Assembly: GCA_017527865.1 (NCBI GenBank)
Contig: JAFXPN010000018.1
Location: forward strand, 1 to 64,000
Direction of reading: 5' to 3'
DNA length: 64,000 nucleotides
DNA from: Clostridiales bacterium
GTDB lineage: Bacteria > Bacillota > Clostridia > Saccharofermentanales > Saccharofermentanaceae
Shown here: one piece after another, positions 35,537 through 44,412 of the stretch
How the letters are laid out: each line of letters opens with the position of its first letter
Position numbering within the stretch: position 1 is the stretch's first letter
Made by a program: the position numbers and the translations under genes
The notes under the pieces: generated by a model
Database searches by the model: none
Told to the model about the DNA's origin: nothing
The model's input: the letters and a program-made list of their open reading frames with translations, nothing else

Positions 35537-36472
35537 ATGTCTTTTCGTTGGAATTCAATTAACAGAGGCTTGTTAGAAAATATGCTTTTCGCAAAGATGA
35601 GGGCGGAGAAAGCCCGGAAAGCGTTCATTAGAGGCGCATCAGGAAATGACAGGGTCCGCCTTGCCACTGAAGTGCTGCCGTCAAATTGTGACGCGGAGTG
35701 CGATATCGTCTATGAGACGCCGGATATCCCGGAGCACAGGCTTGATATATACAAATTGAAGGGTACTGAGGTTGCTGACGAGATCTTCTTCCTTGTTCAC
35801 GGCGGCGCATTCGTCTACGGGAGCAAAGAGATCGATAAGAATTTCGGAATGAATCTCGCGGTCTTCTCACAGATACCGGTCGCGAATGTTAACTATCATC
35901 TTCTGCCCGAGAAGTCGCTTCAGGGGATACTTGCCGATCTTTGTTCGGCGATGGATTATCTTACAAAGCAAAGGGGTATCCGCAAAGTTCACCTGATCGG
36001 CGATTCCGCAGGAGCTTATCTTGCGTTGATGCTCGCCTGCGCTCTTCTCGATAAGGACGTCCGTCACGATATGGGCATATTCATAAAGTCGGATGTCGAG
36101 GTCCTGTCGGTCGCTTCTATCTGCGGCGTTTATACGGGCAGCAGAGACCGCTTCCCCGGGTACTTCTTTACTAAGCCGACGGGCGCCAGGGACGGGGACA
36201 ATGTTCTTCCCGAGTATGTCTTTGATCTGAAGAATATCATCAGCAGGACGGGGCTTCCGAAGACATGCCTTATTACGGGTGACAAGGATTTCCTGCACGA
36301 CATGAATGTCGACATGAGGGATTTCCTTGCAGGTCAGGGCATCCCGGTAAAGTTCTACGATGCCATCTCGACCGAGGGAGAGGATGCAAGACATGTGTTT
36401 GCGATAAGTCACCCGAGCTGGCAGGAGTCTCATGCGGCATTGAAGCTTATAATCGAAAATGTTGTCAGCTGA
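35537..36472 (+). CDS. Alpha/beta hydrolase-fold esterase
   Basis: A protein of up to 311 residues of the esterase/lipase (HSL-like) group. Oxyanion motif HGGAFVYGS, nucleophile GDSAG, acid in LITGDKDF, and His in ARHVFAISH. The substrate is unknown; relatives deacetylate sugars or hydrolyse small esters. The start is uncertain: ATG 35537 overlaps a TATAAT box (35533-35538), so translation may begin at ATG 35582 (residue 16), although AGAGG is 13 bases from it. It overlaps the next gene by 14 bases and is divergent from fumA. Confidence 0.8.
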   Translation: MSFRWNSINRGLLENMLFAKMRAEKARKAFIRGASGNDRVRLATEVLPSNCDAECDIVYETPDIPEHRLDIYKLKGTEVADEIFFLVHGGAFVYGSKEIDKNFGMNLAVFSQIPVANVNYHLLPEKSLQGILADLCSAMDYLTKQRGIRKVHLIGDSAGAYLALMLACALLDKDVRHDMGIFIKSDVEVLSVASICGVYTGSRDRFPGYFFTKPTGARDGDNVLPEYVFDLKNIISRTGLPKTCLITGDKDFLHDMNVDMRDFLAGQGIPVKFYDAISTEGEDARHVFAISHPSWQESHAALKLIIENVVS

Positions 36473-38729
36473 GTTTGTAATCGTTCTTTTTTACTATGAG
36501 ATGTTGTTCGGCTTTTCCGTATTCGGAAAAGCATTTTTATCATCATTGCCGTTTGTCGCATTAAGTTCGATATACATGGGACTGCCGGTCTGTCTTTTGC
36601 TTCTCGCATTAAAGGGCAGGGCGCGCAATGCCGCCGAGATCATCGTCCGCATTGCCGCGGCGGTGCCTTTTCTCATCGAGTACTTTATACACATGCAGTT
36701 CCGGACCGTGTACGACCTGCGCACGGTATTCTTCGGAGGCGGCGATGCGCTTACGGGTTTCTCTTCAACGATAAGAAGTCTTGTGCTGAGCCCGGCGGGC
36801 ATATCGCACATAGCTTTATTCCTTGTGCCTGTGATACTGTTTGTCATAAGGCTTGTTTCCGGAAGGTTCAGACCTGTGAGGATCGAGCGGTGGAAGACCG
36901 GTCTCATGGCACTGATGATACCGGTTGCTTTTTTTGCTCATGTTCTGCTCATTTCATCAGATGCTTATGCGGCGAATATGCACGGCAAAGAATACAGTTT
37001 CGAACCTGCAGCGGCAAAGTTCGGTCTTACGGAAGCCCTGGCGCTTGATGCGAGATCGCTGTTAAGAGCGGATGATGACATCGAATTCGAGACGGTCGAG
37101 ATACCGGTTGCTGCACTTCCGACTGCAACGCCCGCGCCGACCGCGACGCCTGTTCCGACGGTGCCGGGCGCTACCGCAACCCCGACTCCTTCGCCGTCGC
37201 CTACCCCGTATCCTCATGTCATGGATATCGATTTTGAGCAGATCGCCGAAACCGAATCAGGCACGGTCGCATCACTGGCAGCTTACTGCGCTTCTCTCGA
37301 ACCTGCTATGAGCAATGAGTACACCGGGCTTTTCGAGGGGAAGAATCTGATCATGATCACCGCGGAAGCATTTACGGCGGAGGCGATAGATCCTGTTCTT
37401 ACGCCTAATCTCTACCGTCTTGCCACCCGCGGCATCAACTTTACGGATTCGTATATCCCTGCAACCGCAGGGACTATCGGAGGCGAGTTCTCTCATGTGT
37501 TCGGCCTTCTTCCCATGGACGGAGGAGTGTCCTTCTACCACATGACGTGCCGCGGAAACACATATCTTACGATGGGACAGCGTCTTAACGCGCTCGGATA
37601 CTACGGGGCGGCTTTTCACAACAACGACTACCAGTACTATACCCGCAACGTCACGCACAATCTGCTGGGTTATTCCGAGGGCTTTACCGGATGGGGCAAC
37701 GGACTTGAATCCTATATCGATCCCGTGTGGCCGGAAAGCGATCTGCAGCTTATGGAGGCGACGCTCCCGGGATACATCGATCATCAGCCGTTCAATATCT
37801 ACTATATGTCGGTAAGCGGTCACAGCAATTACAGCCGGGGAGCCAATGCGATGAGCAGAAGGCACTGGGATGCGACGGCTTCTCTCGAGGGAACATGTTC
37901 GGAATCCGTGCGCGCTTACAGGGCATGTCAGATCGACCTTGATCTTGCGGTCGGATATATCCTTGATGAGCTTGAGGCGGCAGGCATCCTCAACGATACG
38001 GTAATAGCGATCTGCGCGGACCATTATCCCTACGGTCTGGACCGCGACTCTTCGGCGGGATATATGCATTATCTGTCCGAGCTTTACGGATACGAAGTTA
38101 CGAATACCATGGAACGCGATCACAACCGGCTGATCTTATGGTGCGGATGTCTTGAAGATGAGGACCCCATAATCATAGATACCCCTACGTCGTCGCTCGA
38201 CATGCTGCCGACACTGCTCAACCTGTTCGGCATTGAATACGATTCGCGCCTGCTGCCTGGCCGCGATGTCCTGTCGGATCAGATGCCGCTGGTCTTTAAT
38301 ACCAACCGCGACTGGAAGACCGATCTCGGAACATATATCAGTTCGCGCGGGGAGTTCGTTCCGAACGATCCCGATGCGGATATTCCGGACGGATATGTCG
38401 AGGCGGTGAGGGCGATAGTGAACAATAAGATCAATTTCTGCAGCGGTGTTCTGTCATCGAATTTCTACAACTTCCTGTTCGGTGATCCGAACGGCGACTA
38501 TACACAGTACATTATAAATACCCAGCCCGTAAGGACTTATGATGAACAGCCGGCGCAGACAGCTCCGGCCGAGACGTCTCCGGCCGAGACGGTTCCTTCG
38601 GAGACCGCTGCGCCCGCTGAAGCGTCCGAGACCGCGGAAACGGCAGGCAGTGAAAGCGTGCCCGAAGCAGCGGAAACGGCGCCGGTTGAAACGGCGCCGT
38701 CTGATGCATCTGCTGATCAGCCCGCTTAA
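36459..38729 (+). CDS. LTA synthase family sulfatase-like membrane enzyme with Pro/Thr linker
   Basis: A 756-residue protein: about five membrane helices to residue 180, a Thr/Pro-rich linker (ATPTPSPSPTPYPH near 250), an extracytoplasmic alkaline-phosphatase-superfamily domain (NLIMITAEAFTAEAIDP, then PATAGTIGGEFSH with the likely nucleophile Thr, VSGHSNY, AICADHYPYGL), and a C-terminal tail of Ala-Glu-Thr-Pro repeats. Family members transfer glycerol-phosphate to surface polymers or lipids. It is a different subtype from the enzyme at 5679. It overlaps the esterase gene by 14 bases, so the two may act on the same surface polymer. Confidence 0.85.
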   Translation: MLSAEFVIVLFYYEMLFGFSVFGKAFLSSLPFVALSSIYMGLPVCLLLLALKGRARNAAEIIVRIAAAVPFLIEYFIHMQFRTVYDLRTVFFGGGDALTGFSSTIRSLVLSPAGISHIALFLVPVILFVIRLVSGRFRPVRIERWKTGLMALMIPVAFFAHVLLISSDAYAANMHGKEYSFEPAAAKFGLTEALALDARSLLRADDDIEFETVEIPVAALPTATPAPTATPVPTVPGATATPTPSPSPTPYPHVMDIDFEQIAETESGTVASLAAYCASLEPAMSNEYTGLFEGKNLIMITAEAFTAEAIDPVLTPNLYRLATRGINFTDSYIPATAGTIGGEFSHVFGLLPMDGGVSFYHMTCRGNTYLTMGQRLNALGYYGAAFHNNDYQYYTRNVTHNLLGYSEGFTGWGNGLESYIDPVWPESDLQLMEATLPGYIDHQPFNIYYMSVSGHSNYSRGANAMSRRHWDATASLEGTCSESVRAYRACQIDLDLAVGYILDELEAAGILNDTVIAICADHYPYGLDRDSSAGYMHYLSELYGYEVTNTMERDHNRLILWCGCLEDEDPIIIDTPTSSLDMLPTLLNLFGIEYDSRLLPGRDVLSDQMPLVFNTNRDWKTDLGTYISSRGEFVPNDPDADIPDGYVEAVRAIVNNKINFCSGVLSSNFYNFLFGDPNGDYTQYIINTQPVRTYDEQPAQTAPAETSPAETVPSETAAPAEASETAETAGSESVPEAAETAPVETAPSDASADQPA

Positions 38730-38746
38730 GCTGGCCGCTTATGTTT

Positions 38747-38830
38747 CCCGCTGACAATGTCTTGCGAAGCGACTTCCGCACAAGCGTAGCGCGGAGGACC
38801 CGAGCGAGCAAACATTGTCAGCGGGTTTTT
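38747..38830 (+). terminator. Long-loop terminator-like inverted repeat
   Basis: Perfect 14-base arms CCCGCTGACAATGT / ACATTGTCAGCGGG separated by 51 bases, then TTTTT. The loop can fold further (CTTCCGC with GCGGAGG). The right arm contains the stop codon of the convergent ribU gene, so the element serves the + strand gene and shapes the end of the ribU message. The loop is unusually long for a simple terminator. Confidence 0.7.
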
Positions 38831-39429
38831 GAATAAGTTGAATTGATGAGCTTTGAGATCGGCTTATAGACCCAGAATGTGATGAATCCTATAACAAGTC
38901 CTTTCAGGATGTTGAACGGCAGGAATGCGAAGAGGACGAGAGTGAGCTTATCCTTGATGGCGGGATTGACCGCTGCGCTCATGCCGACGATCGCTTCTAT
39001 CGGGAAGTTCAGAACCGAACCGTACAAAGGCAGGGTCACGAACCAGTTGAACGGGACGGCGATGACTCCGAGCGCGAGGGTGGCGAGCAGCAAGGAGATG
39101 ACGGCGCCTTTGCGCGTCCTGTGCTTCTCATAAAATGCTCCCGCGGTGAAGACATATATGCTTCCGGTGACAAAGTTTGAGAATTCTCCGATACCTGCCG
39201 TGGCGGTTACCGGGAGGTGGATGAGGTTCTTCAACAATTCGATCACGATGCCGTAGACCGGACCCAGTGCGAACGATCCGATGAGAACGGGCAATTCGGA
39301 GAAATCGAATTTGAGGAAAGGCGGCATAAGAGGAACGCTTACCTCAAGGTACATCAATACGACTGCCATCGCGGTAAAGATACCGGCAACAGCGATCTTG
39401 CGGATACTGATACGTGAATCTTTGGACAT
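38818..39429 (-). CDS. ribU: Riboflavin ECF transporter S component RibU
   Basis: A 203-residue membrane protein with six hydrophobic helices that captures riboflavin and works with the shared energy-coupling (EcfA-A'-T) module encoded elsewhere. The start at 39429 is chosen because AAGGAG lies nine bases upstream and the protein then opens MSKDSRISIRKIAVAGIF; longer frames run into the riboswitch. The sequence fits the S-component fold (FKFDFSELPVLIGSFALGP). The vitamin is assigned from the FMN riboswitch directly upstream. Confidence 0.9.
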   Translation of the reverse strand: MSKDSRISIRKIAVAGIFTAMAVVLMYLEVSVPLMPPFLKFDFSELPVLIGSFALGPVYGIVIELLKNLIHLPVTATAGIGEFSNFVTGSIYVFTAGAFYEKHRTRKGAVISLLLATLALGVIAVPFNWFVTLPLYGSVLNFPIEAIVGMSAAVNPAIKDKLTLVLFAFLPFNILKGLVIGFITFWVYKPISKLINSTYSKTR

Positions 39430-39445
39430 AAAAAACAACTCCTTC

Positions 39446-39570
39446 CATCCGGACTTTGACCGTCGGCCGCGAAGTCTCATCGCGTCAGTCCCGTCATAAG
39501 ATTTAACGGGAGTTGCGGGCTTACCTTAAAGGATCACCGCCGGTGGGGACTTGCACCCCGCCTTGGATTC
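39446..39570 (-). ncRNA. FMN riboswitch
   Basis: Minus strand: AAGGCGGGGTGCAAGTCCCC, then ACCGGCGGTGATCC, a variable arm (CCCGTTAAATCTTATGACGGG), then GATGAGACTTCGCGGCCGACGG and AAAGTCCGGATGG. These are the conserved RFN elements. The 3' strand of its closing stem lies directly against the ribU ribosome site (39439-39444), and there is no T-run hairpin, so control of translation is likely: FMN represses riboflavin uptake. Confidence 0.94.
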
Positions 39571-39631
39571 TGCATGAGATTATATACTCAATAAGTTATA
39601 TAATCAAATACATGAACAGGAGGGGTTATCA

Positions 39632-40735
39632 GTGAAGAAAGCAAGTGTGAGAATGTGTGCGGCGCTGCTGGCTGCATGTATGTTGGCAGGGTGTTCGGAA
39701 AGCGCTCCGCAGGAGACCCTGGAAGATGAGGAGACCGTGGAGACGGAACAGTCCGGGCAGTCTGAGCAGACAGAGCCGTCCGGGACACAGGAGAAAGAAC
39801 CCGCTGATGAGACTGAACAGACAAGCGAGCCCGCGGAAACTGTTGCCGAGCCTGTGTCAGAGTGTGTTGATCTGTCAAACCTTTACGGAGCCGGCAGTAG
39901 TCTGGTAGCGCCGGTCTGGCGCGAACATCTCGGTCCTGCCTGTGAGGGTGGTGAAGAACACGGCGCGGGGGATTCCTGGGGTGTTTATATCTTCCCCGAA
40001 TGTGAGATAACGATAACGGGTGAATATGAAGAATACTCTCCTCTTTACGGGATGGACGTCACCAAGACTGCCTATACCGTCAATTATCCCGTTACTGACA
40101 CGGGTACCGGTTATGAGTTTAACTGTTCGATCTGTTATCCTGACATAGTAAGCTCTGAGGGCTCTGTGTCAGGCAGAGAGTACACTTTGATAAGTGAAGA
40201 CTGGAACGTTGATGATCCCACTATGGCAACCGTGAATCCGCGCTGTTCATGCACATACAGCGCGTGGGACGGGAATACTTATTCGGCCGGCAATCTTAAC
40301 GCTCCTTCGGAGCGCGGTTTCGTATATGATGCTGACGGCAATCCCGCATTTATCATCATGGAAAATGTAAGAGTATATATTCCTTATGAGAACGCGGGGG
40401 ATCTTTATGACAGATTCATCGGACCCGCATTAGAAGGCACCATGGAAGGAAGAGGATACGAGACGGCTGAATGCTTCAAGGTATCATTCGATGCCGACGG
40501 TGTTATAACCGTAAGCGACGAAGTCTTTAACCACGATTATTACGATTACGGTTATCTGATCTACTCTGCGCGTGAGTATTCTCAGACTTTTGAAGGGCAC
40601 CCTGTGCTTTATGCCGTTCCGTCATATGATGACTGTTACATATCATATGGCATGGAAAATGAAGACCCCGGAAGCTGCAGAGCACCTGATTATGAGGTGC
40701 ATTTCGAGGTGCCGTTAACGGTAACGGAGCAGTGA
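39632..40735 (+). CDS. Unknown lipoprotein with acidic linker
   Basis: A 367-residue lipoprotein with a GTG start backed by AGGAGGGG about six bases upstream. Signal MCAALLAACMLAGC (lipobox LAGC), then about 55 residues of Glu/Thr/Gln linker, then a Tyr/Cys-containing beta-rich domain (HLGPACEGGEEHGAGDSWGVY ... CSCTYSAWDG). I do not recognise the domain. It converges on the carboxypeptidase gene with two bases between. Confidence 0.8.
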   Translation: MKKASVRMCAALLAACMLAGCSESAPQETLEDEETVETEQSGQSEQTEPSGTQEKEPADETEQTSEPAETVAEPVSECVDLSNLYGAGSSLVAPVWREHLGPACEGGEEHGAGDSWGVYIFPECEITITGEYEEYSPLYGMDVTKTAYTVNYPVTDTGTGYEFNCSICYPDIVSSEGSVSGREYTLISEDWNVDDPTMATVNPRCSCTYSAWDGNTYSAGNLNAPSERGFVYDADGNPAFIIMENVRVYIPYENAGDLYDRFIGPALEGTMEGRGYETAECFKVSFDADGVITVSDEVFNHDYYDYGYLIYSAREYSQTFEGHPVLYAVPSYDDCYISYGMENEDPGSCRAPDYEVHFEVPLTVTEQ

Positions 40736-40737
40736 GG

Positions 40738-41604
40738 TCACTCGTCCCAGGGCAGGACCTGCTCGAGACCGTAGTAGGCTTCGAGTGACATGTCATTCTC
40801 GTGAAGATAAGTCGCGAGCTCGACGCCGATATAACGGTAGTGCCATGCCTCGATGTCGTAGCCGGTCTCGTATACCCACTGCTGCTGGAAGCGTCTTACA
40901 AATCCGAACTCATGGCAGTGTTCGTTGACCCACATGCCCGTAGTCGTCTCGCCGAACTCATCGAGGATCTCATACTGACCCTCGGGTGTTATGTCGAGCG
41001 CGAGGCCGAGCTGGTGCTCTGATCTTCCGGGCACGGCATTTTTACGGACCGAGAAAGTGATTCCGCGAAGATTCGTTGATCTCTCGAAAAGATACTGCTG
41101 TATATTCGCATCCCTGTAGCCGGATACGAGGAAAAGGCCCTGACCGGTCGCTTCGACGCAGGCTGCGTACATTGCTTCCCATGCTTCACAGGCTTCCGCT
41201 CTGATCTGCTGGTTCATCGAGTGAGGGGCATCCACAAGGTCCGGCGGAACGTAGTCCAGCGGAAGCGCGTAGTACTTATTGACGAGCACAGCGATGTCTT
41301 CCGGATTATCTACGATCTGCGCGCGGACTGATCTCGCGTCGACAAATCCGTTGTACCATGTTTCTTCAAACTGGGGTTCCACATATTCCGGAACGGGAGT
41401 CGGCGAAGGGGACGGTGTCGGTGAAGGTGACGGAGTGGGCGAAGGTGTCGGTGAAGGAGACGGAGTGGGCGTTGCAGCAGCCGTTGTCTCGACAGTTGTC
41501 TGAGTGACATCTTCGGTCTTTGCACAAGAACAGGTTCCGCTGATCAGAGCGGAACCTGCTGTCAATAAACATATCAGTTTAATGAATCTGTTATCTGTCC
41601 TCAT
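40738..41604 (-). CDS. D-alanyl-D-alanine carboxypeptidase (VanY / M15B family), secreted lipoprotein
   Basis: A 288-residue cell-wall enzyme trimming D-Ala from peptidoglycan stems. The signal ends in SGTCSC (lipobox-like), followed by a Pro/Ser/Thr linker (PTPSPSPTPSPTPSPSP) and the VanY domain: GYRDANIQQYLF, SEHQLGLALDI (zinc His and Asp) and EAWHYRYIG (catalytic Glu and zinc His). The start overlaps the nucleotidyltransferase stop by 14 bases, so the pair is likely co-transcribed. Confidence 0.9.
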   Translation of the reverse strand: MRTDNRFIKLICLLTAGSALISGTCSCAKTEDVTQTTVETTAAATPTPSPSPTPSPTPSPSPTPSPSPTPVPEYVEPQFEETWYNGFVDARSVRAQIVDNPEDIAVLVNKYYALPLDYVPPDLVDAPHSMNQQIRAEACEAWEAMYAACVEATGQGLFLVSGYRDANIQQYLFERSTNLRGITFSVRKNAVPGRSEHQLGLALDITPEGQYEILDEFGETTTGMWVNEHCHEFGFVRRFQQQWVYETGYDIEAWHYRYIGVELATYLHENDMSLEAYYGLEQVLPWDE

Positions 41605-42334
41605 ATTCTGCGCATATCTTCTCGTAGTTCTCGACGGTTCCTATATCGATGCAGGATCCGTCGCCCTTGAAGGCGTAGACGGGCATCTTCTTATAGAGCC
41701 ACGAAGGGAAGTTGCCGGGTGCATCGGGTGAGCCGCCCTCCGCGATATATTCCTTGAACAGCGGAATGATCTCCCGTCCGTAAAAATAAGTAGCGTAAAT
41801 TCCCCATTCGCTCTTGGGCTCGGCGGGCTTCTCTTCCATATCGAGGATACGTCCGTCATCATCAAGCACGGCAACTGCAAGCTTTCTTCTCTGTTCGACT
41901 TCCGGCACGTTGATCGCTATCATCGTCGGCGCATTCTTAGCGATGAAGAAGTCATACATGTTCGTGATGCTATATGTAAATATATTGTCGCCTGCGAGTA
42001 TGCACAGATCGTCATCTATCCCCAATGTATCGATCGTATAGATTATGTCGCCGATCGCGCCTCTCTTATTCGAGTCGTCGGTCGTTCCGTCATCAATAAC
42101 TTCGATCGGCGCTTTACCTGTCCGGTCCTGCGCGGTTGCCCAGTCAGAAAACTGGGAGAAGAATCTTGAATTGGTTATGAGAGCAACACCCGTAAGTCCC
42201 GGGATCTGATCGACGGCATCCATGATGTAATCAATTATCAGGCGGCTTCCGATAGGAAGGAGAGACTTCGGCTTGTCCTTGGTCAAAGGATATAATCTTG
42301 TTGCATATCCTGCAGCGAGAAGAATAGCTTTCAT
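41591..42334 (-). CDS. Sugar/alcohol-phosphate nucleotidyltransferase
   Basis: A 247-residue NTP-transferase. The start at 42334 is set by AAGGAG nine bases upstream. MKAILLAAGYATRLYPLTKDKPKSLLPIG is the nucleotide-binding and Lys motif in outline; LAGDNIF is the metal-binding part. It resembles glucose-1-phosphate thymidylyl/uridylyl transferases and, given its short length, also cytidylyltransferases for teichoic or phosphocholine precursors. The substrate cannot be set by eye. TATAAT at 42373-42378 (minus) is its likely -10. Confidence 0.85.
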   Translation of the reverse strand: MKAILLAAGYATRLYPLTKDKPKSLLPIGSRLIIDYIMDAVDQIPGLTGVALITNSRFFSQFSDWATAQDRTGKAPIEVIDDGTTDDSNKRGAIGDIIYTIDTLGIDDDLCILAGDNIFTYSITNMYDFFIAKNAPTMIAINVPEVEQRRKLAVAVLDDDGRILDMEEKPAEPKSEWGIYATYFYGREIIPLFKEYIAEGGSPDAPGNFPSWLYKKMPVYAFKGDGSCIDIGTVENYEKICAEYEDR

Positions 42335-42444
42335 AAAACTGTGCTCCTTGTAAAGTTCCCTTGATTTCAATCATTATACACTACAAGCAAATTAACTTTG
42401 TTATAATTAGTCGACAAAAATATTTTCGAAGAAGGCAATTTACT

Positions 42445-43854
42445 ATGAATATATGCGCAGTTGTAATGGCGGCAGGCGACGGAAAGAGAATGAAGTCAGC
42501 ATACTCCAAAGTGGTGCATCAGGTCGCAGGCAAACCGATAATAAAGTGGGTCTACGATGCGCTCTGTGAAGCGGGATGCGAAGAGCAGGTCTATATCGTA
42601 GGTGATAAACAGGAGCAGATAAGAGATGTTCTTGGCGAGGGAGTAGCTTATGTGTTCCAGGAGCAGCGGTTAGGCACAGGCCACGCCGTTATGCAGGCTG
42701 AGCCTTTCCTTGAAGGAAGAGGCGGTTTTGTGATCGTTCTTCCGGGAGATTCCCCGATGGTGTCCGCCAAGACGATCGCGAAGGCCGTTGATGCGATGGA
42801 GAGCGCAGATTATGCAGCCGTAGTCATCACAGCGACGGCCGATGATCCGACAGGCTACGGAAGAGTCGTAAGGGATGAGAACGGCAATGTATTGAAGATC
42901 GTCGAGCACAGGGACTGCAGTGAGGAGGAGCTGAAGATCAGGGAGATCAATTCCTCGATGTATATATTCAAGACATCCCTGTTGTTGTCCGCGCTGGGAA
43001 GGCTCTCTGCGCAGAACGCCCAGAAGGAATATTATCTTACCGACACGATCGATATACTGATCAGAGACGGCGGTACGGTAGGATCCGTTATATGCGATTT
43101 TGAAGATACCCTCGGCGTTAATGACAGATACCAGCTCATGAAGGCGAGCAACATCATGAACAGACGCATTTTGATGAAGCACATGATGAACGGTGTCGAG
43201 ATCGTCGATGAGAATACGACCTGGATCCATACCGCCGTAGAGATCGGAAGAGACACCATAATCCTTCCGGGCACCAGACTCATGGGCAACACGGTGATCG
43301 GCGAGGACTGTATCATCGGAGAGAACACAAGGCTTGACGGAGTGCAGGTCGGAAACGGAACGACGATTGATTCTTCGATCGCCACGGAGTCGGTAATCGG
43401 CAGTGACTGCCGCATAGGACCGTTCTCGCATATCAGACCCGGATGCCTTATCAAGGATCATGTTACGATCGGCGCATATGTCGAGGTCAAGGGATCCGAG
43501 ATAGATGAATATACGAGAGCAAGACACCTTACGTATATCGGAGATTCAAAGGTCGGAAAGAATGTCAACTTCGGTGCCGGCACTGTGACATGTAACTTCG
43601 ACGGTCAGGACAAGGTCGGTTGTACGATCGAGGATAATGTATTCGTCGGAGGCAACGCGAACATCCTGTCGTCGGTTGTACTGGGTCATGATTCCTACAT
43701 CGCTGCGGGATCCACCATCAATGAGGATGTTCCTTCCTATGCGCTCGGTATTGCACGTAAGGAACAGGAGAACAAAGGCGACTGGGTGACAAAGAGGAAC
43801 CGTCTTCGCGGCGCGAATTACATTAAGCTCGACAACCGCCGCTCGGAGCTTTGA
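42445..43854 (+). CDS. glmU: Bifunctional GlmU: GlcN-1-P acetyltransferase / GlcNAc-1-P uridylyltransferase
   Basis: Makes UDP-GlcNAc for peptidoglycan and teichoic acid. 469 residues with the start at 42445 (GAAGG upstream; the longer frame runs through the promoter). The N-terminal uridylyltransferase has MAAGDGKRMKS, QLGTGHAV-like EQRLGTGHAVMQ and GDSPMV. The C-terminal left-handed beta helix has the hexapeptide repeats and acetyltransferase residues (RPGCLIKDHVTIGAYVEVK, RARHLTYIGDSKVGKNVNFGAGTV, NYDG replaced by NFDG). TGT-TATAAT at 42399-42407 is the likely promoter. First gene of glmU-pth-mfd. Confidence 0.95.
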   Translation: MNICAVVMAAGDGKRMKSAYSKVVHQVAGKPIIKWVYDALCEAGCEEQVYIVGDKQEQIRDVLGEGVAYVFQEQRLGTGHAVMQAEPFLEGRGGFVIVLPGDSPMVSAKTIAKAVDAMESADYAAVVITATADDPTGYGRVVRDENGNVLKIVEHRDCSEEELKIREINSSMYIFKTSLLLSALGRLSAQNAQKEYYLTDTIDILIRDGGTVGSVICDFEDTLGVNDRYQLMKASNIMNRRILMKHMMNGVEIVDENTTWIHTAVEIGRDTIILPGTRLMGNTVIGEDCIIGENTRLDGVQVGNGTTIDSSIATESVIGSDCRIGPFSHIRPGCLIKDHVTIGAYVEVKGSEIDEYTRARHLTYIGDSKVGKNVNFGAGTVTCNFDGQDKVGCTIEDNVFVGGNANILSSVVLGHDSYIAAGSTINEDVPSYALGIARKEQENKGDWVTKRNRLRGANYIKLDNRRSEL

Positions 43855-43860
43855 TTCTTT

Positions 43861-44412
43861 ATGTCTGATTCCTGGCTTATCGCGGGGCTCGGCAACCCCG
43901 GAAATAAATATGCCTATACATGGCATAACTGCGGATTTCTGGCGCTCGACATGCTCGCGGAAAGAAACGGCGTCAGGGTGGAGCGCACCCAGTTTCATGC
44001 GCTTTTCGGAAAGGGCATGATAGGCGGACATGATGTGTATCTTATGAAGCCGCAGACATTCATGAATAACTCCGGAGAGGCGATAGGACCGTTCGCGGCC
44101 TACTATAAGATCGATCCGTCGCACATAATCATAGTCTATGACGATATCGACATCCCCACGGGAACCATACGCGTGAGGAGCAAGGGCAGCGCCGGAACGC
44201 ATAACGGGATGAAGTCCGTGATATCGCATCTTGGAACTTCAGAGTTTCCGCGTGTCCGCATCGGGACAGGTCCCGTGCCTGAGAATACGGATCTCATATC
44301 ATATGTTCTTGCAGACATTCCCAAGGACGTGAGGCTTAAAGTCTACGATTCCTTTACGGAAGGATGCATCGCGTGTGAGGATATAGTTAACGGAAAGAAG
44401 TTTAATGAATAA
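43861..44412 (+). CDS. pth: Peptidyl-tRNA hydrolase
   Basis: Releases tRNA from peptidyl-tRNA that drops off ribosomes. 183 residues: GLGNPGNKYAYTWHNCGF carries the catalytic His and a Trp in place of the usual Arg before it; KPQTFMNNSGEAI; HNGMKSV; FPRVRIGTG. It lies six bases after glmU and overlaps mfd by eight bases. Confidence 0.95.
   Translation: MSDSWLIAGLGNPGNKYAYTWHNCGFLALDMLAERNGVRVERTQFHALFGKGMIGGHDVYLMKPQTFMNNSGEAIGPFAAYYKIDPSHIIIVYDDIDIPTGTIRVRSKGSAGTHNGMKSVISHLGTSEFPRVRIGTGPVPENTDLISYVLADIPKDVRLKVYDSFTEGCIACEDIVNGKKFNE

Noticed and set aside
43921..43935. Trp in place of Arg before the catalytic His of Pth as a sign of a broken gene
   Set aside because: All other motifs and the length are normal; likely a tolerated change.
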